Assembly (NCBI RefSeq): GCF_048898065.1
Contig: NZ_JBLWFI010000001.1
Coordinates: 2,038,155 to 2,102,154 of the forward strand
Length of the DNA: 64,000 nt
Reading direction: 5' to 3'
Source: Tepidibacillus_B infernus
GTDB taxonomy: Bacteria > Bacillota > Bacilli > Tepidibacillales > Tepidibacillaceae
The notes beneath the pieces are model-generated. The model searched no databases, was not told the DNA's origin, and saw only the letters and a list, made by a program, of their open reading frames with translations. The stretch's first letter is position 1. Each line of letters opens with the position of its first letter. Both the position numbers and the translations under genes were made by a program. Shown piece by piece: positions 60,488 to 64,000 of the stretch.

Positions 60488-61396
60488 CTAACAGGCTGCA
60501 ATTTTATCTGCTTTGGTACGATTTATTTCTCTTTCGGTAACTTTCATCAAATAATTCAAAAATTCTTCTCTTAAATCTTCTCTTCTTAAAGCAAACTCTA
60601 CGGTGGCTTCCAAAAAGCCTAGTTTATCGCCAACATCATATCTTTTCCCCTCAAATGTATAGGCATACATGGCTTCACGTTGAGCTAGTTCCATGAGAGC
60701 GTCGGTTAATTGAATTTCTCCATTTTTCCCCGGCTTTGTCGTTTCTAGTATTTTAAAAATAGCAGGACTAATAATATATCTACCCAATATAGCAATATTG
60801 GTAGGTGCATCTTCAATTGCAGGTTTCTCTACTAAGTCTTTGACTTTATATACATTATCCTCTATAAGTTTGCCATCAATGATCCCATATTTATTGACAT
60901 CCTCTATTGCTACTTCTTGTACTCCTAAAATGGTTGTCTTGTATTCATCATAGATTTCTATCATTTGCTTTAAGCAAGGTTTTTCTGGTGAGTAGACAAT
61001 ATCATCACCCAAAAGTACCGCAAAAGGTTCATTGCCAATAAAGCTTTTGGCACAATAAATAGCATGGCCTAAGCCTTTAGGTTCTTTTTGGCGAATATAG
61101 TGGATATTTACCATATCTGATATTTTCCTAACCTCTTCTAATAGATCAAACTTACCTTTGGTTTCTAACTCTAGTTCTAACTCTACCGATTTATCGAAAT
61201 GATCCTCAATAGATTTCTTATTTCTACCTGTAATGATCAAAATTTCTTCTATCCCTGATTCCACTGCTTCTTCAATGATATATTGAAGTGTTGGTTTATC
61301 TACGATTGGCAGCATTTCTTTGGGTTGTGCTTTTGTGGCAGGTAAGAAGCGAGTTCCTAAACCGGCAGCTGGGATAATGGCTTTGCGTACTTTCAT
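60488..61396 (-). CDS. galU: UTP-glucose-1-phosphate uridylyltransferase
   Basis: 302 residues. The nucleotide-binding start IIPAAGLGTRFLPATKAQPK and EMLPIVDKPTLQYIIEEAVE, plus AVLLGDDIVYSPEKP and YDVGDKLGFLEATVEFALR, are standard for GalU. It makes UDP-glucose for wall polymer and glycan synthesis, which fits the nearby clusters. It is separate from the defence genes on both sides and has its own terminator. Confidence 0.95.
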   Translation of the reverse strand: MKVRKAIIPAAGLGTRFLPATKAQPKEMLPIVDKPTLQYIIEEAVESGIEEILIITGRNKKSIEDHFDKSVELELELETKGKFDLLEEVRKISDMVNIHYIRQKEPKGLGHAIYCAKSFIGNEPFAVLLGDDIVYSPEKPCLKQMIEIYDEYKTTILGVQEVAIEDVNKYGIIDGKLIEDNVYKVKDLVEKPAIEDAPTNIAILGRYIISPAIFKILETTKPGKNGEIQLTDALMELAQREAMYAYTFEGKRYDVGDKLGFLEATVEFALRREDLREEFLNYLMKVTEREINRTKADKIAAC

Positions 61397-61500
61397 ATTA
61401 ACCTCCCATATGATATTTAATCATTTTCAGTCTTTACTAATACCATCTTTTCTTCCTTTTTCATAAACCATAATAACCCTGTTAGAAGTTAATTCAGTTC

Positions 61501-61700
61501 TTATAACGCTGATTCTTCTCCAAAAACCTCATTGATTATCTCATCTAAATCATCTTCTTCAGGATCCACACCTTTATACCGATATACCTGTGTCATCATT
61601 AGTGCAAAGTATTTTCTCGATTAATGCCTAATAGTGTACGGGTATCAAGTTCTTTGAGAATTTTCAACATATCCGAGTTTAGCATCCCATTTCTTGTCAT
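61501..61700 (-). pseudogene. Small acidic protein gene, frameshifted
   Basis: ATG 61700 overlaps the upstream gene's stop (ATGA) and reads MTRNGMLNSDMLKILKELDT, RTLLGINREN then stop at about 61599. One base off, the frame continues EKYFALMMTQVYRYKGVDP and DDLDEIINEVFGEESAL to TAA 61501-61503. So a single base change in GAGAAAATACT (61610-61619) splits a protein of about 66 residues. No family recognised. Either a real mutation or a sequencing error. A shorter protein from the internal ATG is possible. Confidence 0.55.
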
Positions 61701-62353
61701 ACTTTTTTTGGTCTCTTTAAATCAAGCTTATAAACTGAATCTACAATAAGTGTTTCTAACTCTGCCAATAACCCATTTATTTCATGGTCAAGTGTAATTC
61801 CAACCTGTAGCAAAAGCACTCCTGATAGTTTATCGATATCTTCCCTTGATAGTTCTTTACCTTCTGGCAAAGGCACTCTTGCTATGCCTAAAAGCAATGC
61901 GTTAATCCAAGAAAAGTAAGCCTGCATGAGGGCAAGGTGGAATCTTACCTTCTTTCCCATCCATAACTTGTTTCTTGATATAACCTCTTCAAATCCTTTG
62001 AAGAATTCCTGAAATTTATCGACGCTGCTAAAAACATCTGAATATTGAAGATGAAGGCCGTGTGGAAGGGTTAAATCAAAACTCGTCAATAGCGCATACC
62101 ACTCTTTTTCTTTTCCGTTATGAAGTTCCAGATGATAAGATAATCTCTCAAGATAGTCCAGTATTTCCTGCTCACTGTTTAAACGCTTCTCAAGTATGAT
62201 ACCAGATACCCTTGTAATTTCGTCTTTCTTCTTCAGATAGAAAGTTGTTACAAAAGCTATGATAAGGCCGGCACCCAAGGTGACAATAATATTAAAAATT
62301 CCTTCCCACATAAATTGTGGCAAGCCGAGATATGTATTTATCGTTTCATCCAT
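61697..62353 (-). CDS. Membrane-anchored helical protein of unknown function
   Basis: I use ATG 62353 (MDETINTYLGLPQFMWEGIF), 8 bases after AAGGAGG. About 218 residues. One membrane helix at about residues 15-40 (IFNIIVTLGAGLIIAFVTTF), then KKKDE and a mostly helical cytoplasmic part (QEILDYLERLSYHLELHNGK, MQAYFSWINALLLGIARVPL). I recognise no family. It sits 50 bp after the nuclease-like gene and is coupled to the small gene downstream, so it is probably part of one system. Confidence 0.7.
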   Translation of the reverse strand: MDETINTYLGLPQFMWEGIFNIIVTLGAGLIIAFVTTFYLKKKDEITRVSGIILEKRLNSEQEILDYLERLSYHLELHNGKEKEWYALLTSFDLTLPHGLHLQYSDVFSSVDKFQEFFKGFEEVISRNKLWMGKKVRFHLALMQAYFSWINALLLGIARVPLPEGKELSREDIDKLSGVLLLQVGITLDHEINGLLAELETLIVDSVYKLDLKRPKKV

Positions 62354-62403
62354 TGGGTCAGCCTCCTTCATTTATACTAATAAAACGGTTGGTATAATGA
62401 TAA

Positions 62404-64000
62404 TTAGAACCTTATGGAATATGGATTCGTATTTATGTCAAAATACTGACTACGGATATCTTCTTTATTTAAACTAATTGTTATTTTCTTATCTATTAAA
62501 TCGGCGCATTTATTGGCATGATTTACATTTCCAAGATATTCTTGCAGGAGTATTCTGTCTTTAACACGTTCTGGTAATTTATTGACAATTTCTTTTTCCC
62601 AACTTATGATATCACAGATTCCACTAGATAGTGGATCCCAATAATGGTTGATTGAGTCATAAAATCTAAGCTCACTCCATGAACTACCTAATTCTTGCCT
62701 AAGCTTCGAATAATCATTTTCTGTAGCCTTCTCTATTTTGTCAACGACTTCCTGCAACTTCAAAAGTTCTTGGTTAATTATGGTGTTGCGAATTTTCCCA
62801 CCAGGCATAAATTCTCTAACAACTTTTTCTAAAGTTTGAAGAACGGTTTGATCAACGAAATCAATAATCACTTTTGCTTCAGCAGGACCTAGCCAAGCGA
62901 TTTCTTCTTCAGGAAATAAAAATAACTGTGATTCAGTAATTTTATTAACAGAATTTCTAATTGTGTGAGATAAATAGACTAACCTAATAGCAGCTCTACT
63001 TGTAAGCCCTTCAAAAGCCCACAGGTATCTAAGTTCGGGATGTTTCCAAAAGTGAAATAGGCACATCTCAATCCATTCAAGTATTTGCTCGTCAATATCT
63101 GTATTAAAATGAGGAAGGTTTTTCATCCCTAGTTTTTTTAATTCCAAAAGAAATATCAAAACATGAAAATAATAAGGGATTGTAACAGCTCTAAGCTCTT
63201 TTAATAGCAGCTTGTTTAGAAATAAGTATTGTCTTGAGGGAGATGATTCAATAAACCTTTTTGCTACTATCTGAGAAATTCTATATAATGTTCCACTTGC
63301 TAAATTGGACATAAATAGCGATGAAACAATGAGGTCTAAGTCTTCTTTGTACAGGAATTCCTCTAATGCCTGTTTCCGTAATTTCTCTTGAATTTTTGCA
63401 TTCGCTCTAAAGTTTTCTAAAACATTAGGTCTGATCTTACTTACACTAGACTTTACAGCATCAACAAATTCATCTAATCGATCCAAGTGAACTTCAGAAC
63501 TTAATGTAACTTCTATGTCTTTTAAAAGCTTATTTTTAAGGCTAAATATCAATTGACTTGACCCAAGATAAGAGTCAAGTTGATTGAATTTTTCTGGCAA
63601 ATCCGTATGAAGAATACTAAGAATGGGATTAAGATCTTGATTCAGATGATCTCTATCATACAAATTAAGATACCATCCATTAGTTACAACGAAGAATTTA
63701 GCATCAATTGCAGGATGTAAGGAGTAAAAATGTGCCTGTGCTATATCTTCTTCGGTTATTGCTGGTAAAACTTTATTGTCCTTAATTCCACCGGGTTTAG
63801 ATTCAATTATCCAAAATTTTTGTTTTCTCACAGAACAAATGTAATCTAATTTGATTCGATCTCTACCTATCTGAAGGAATAATGGATTAAGTTTATAGGA
63901 CTCTTCTCTGGAAACAGAATAATCTAGTTCTTTTCGATATCCCAATATTTTTAATAGTGGGACAATGTATTCTTCCCTCACATCAGCTTCAGACCAATTA
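62404..64000 (-). CDS. HsdR-N/PD-(D/E)XK nuclease-like protein, 5' end outside window
   Basis: The frame is open to the window edge; upstream of the GTG at 63981 it still reads NWSEADVREEYIVPLLKILG, so the start is outside. The N-terminal part resembles HsdR_N-type PD-(D/E)XK nuclease domains: the acidic RIKLDYICSVRKQKFW strand and WIIESKPGG give Asp and Glu-x-Lys, followed by AQAHFYSLHPAIDAKFFVVT. About 400 further residues are helical without a motif I know and there is no helicase in the visible part. Co-directional with a membrane protein and a small acidic protein. Confidence 0.75.
   Translation of the reverse strand, partial: NWSEADVREEYIVPLLKILGYRKELDYSVSREESYKLNPLFLQIGRDRIKLDYICSVRKQKFWIIESKPGGIKDNKVLPAITEEDIAQAHFYSLHPAIDAKFFVVTNGWYLNLYDRDHLNQDLNPILSILHTDLPEKFNQLDSYLGSSQLIFSLKNKLLKDIEVTLSSEVHLDRLDEFVDAVKSSVSKIRPNVLENFRANAKIQEKLRKQALEEFLYKEDLDLIVSSLFMSNLASGTLYRISQIVAKRFIESSPSRQYLFLNKLLLKELRAVTIPYYFHVLIFLLELKKLGMKNLPHFNTDIDEQILEWIEMCLFHFWKHPELRYLWAFEGLTSRAAIRLVYLSHTIRNSVNKITESQLFLFPEEEIAWLGPAEAKVIIDFVDQTVLQTLEKVVREFMPGGKIRNTIINQELLKLQEVVDKIEKATENDYSKLRQELGSSWSELRFYDSINHYWDPLSSGICDIISWEKEIVNKLPERVKDRILLQEYLGNVNHANKCADLIDKKITISLNKEDIRSQYFDINTNPYSIRF

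Noticed and set aside
1..64000. CRISPR arrays, tRNA and rRNA genes
   Set aside because: I saw no regularly spaced direct repeats of 25-40 bases and no tRNA cloverleaf or rRNA motifs on either strand. The palindromic repeats near 16-28 kb are single and far apart.

Overview
The window looks like a draft chromosome segment from a low-GC, endospore-type Firmicute of the order Bacillales. The basis is the AT-rich sequence, strong GGAGG-type ribosome sites, S-layer (SLH) proteins anchored through a pyruvylated secondary wall polymer (csaB present), LytR-CpsA-Psr and TagO/TagA-type wall enzymes, and a Bacillus-style hut operon. I cannot name the genus. Several N runs sit inside or beside insertion sequences, and one contig end is duplicated across a gap, so the order of pieces between about 6.6 and 12.3 kb and around 58.6 kb is not secure.

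Layout. 1-6.3 kb: two exported proteins with copper-amine-oxidase-type stalk domains (one cut by the window edge, one a trypsin-like protease), an FAD oxidoreductase, and a two-gene toxin-antitoxin module with an MqsA-like/Panacea antitoxin. 6.4-12.3 kb: a wrecked surface-protein gene and a pile of insertion sequences (IS3, IS200/IS605, IS91 fragment, IS110). 12.3-15.7 kb: a large S-layer protein with a long leader. 15.7-29.4 kb: a wall-polymer/exopolysaccharide cluster, mostly on the minus strand (tagO-like, LCP ligase, glycosyltransferases, MurJ-type flippase, Wzy-like ligase, csaB, UDP-sugar dehydrogenase, TagA-type transferase, epimerase). Its spacers carry a family of palindromic repeats. 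29.9-34.5 kb: a Crp-like regulator, uridine phosphorylase and a complete ECF transporter, with an IS4-family element inserted just upstream. 35.6-39.8 kb: toxin-antitoxin and VanZ remnants, then an AAA ATPase/subtilisin pair resembling IetAS. 40-46.4 kb: histidine utilisation (hutG-hutU-hutI-yjiH) with a divergent LysR regulator. 46.8-55 kb: a second SLH protein, a Wzy-like membrane protein with a repeat tail, a UDP-GlcNAc dehydratase-like enzyme and a Wzz-like protein. 55.2-60.5 kb: a defence/toxin-antitoxin island (AbiEi/AbiEii, MNT/HEPN, a TnpB remnant, XRE-ImmA-PIN, and a fragment of a second ietA). 60.5-64 kb: galU and the downstream part of an operon encoding a PD-(D/E)XK nuclease-like protein, a membrane-anchored protein and a small acidic protein.

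How the genes fit together. The wall cluster should build and pyruvylate the polymer to which the two SLH-domain proteins bind, so the S-layer protein, csaB, tagO, tagA, the LCP ligase and galU form one functional theme. The other theme is genome defence and plasticity: at least four toxin-antitoxin or abortive-infection modules, one probable IetAS system, one uncharacterised nuclease operon, and many fragments of similar genes (three VanZ remnants, two relBE-like remnants, one ietA remnant) that point to repeated gain and decay at these sites.
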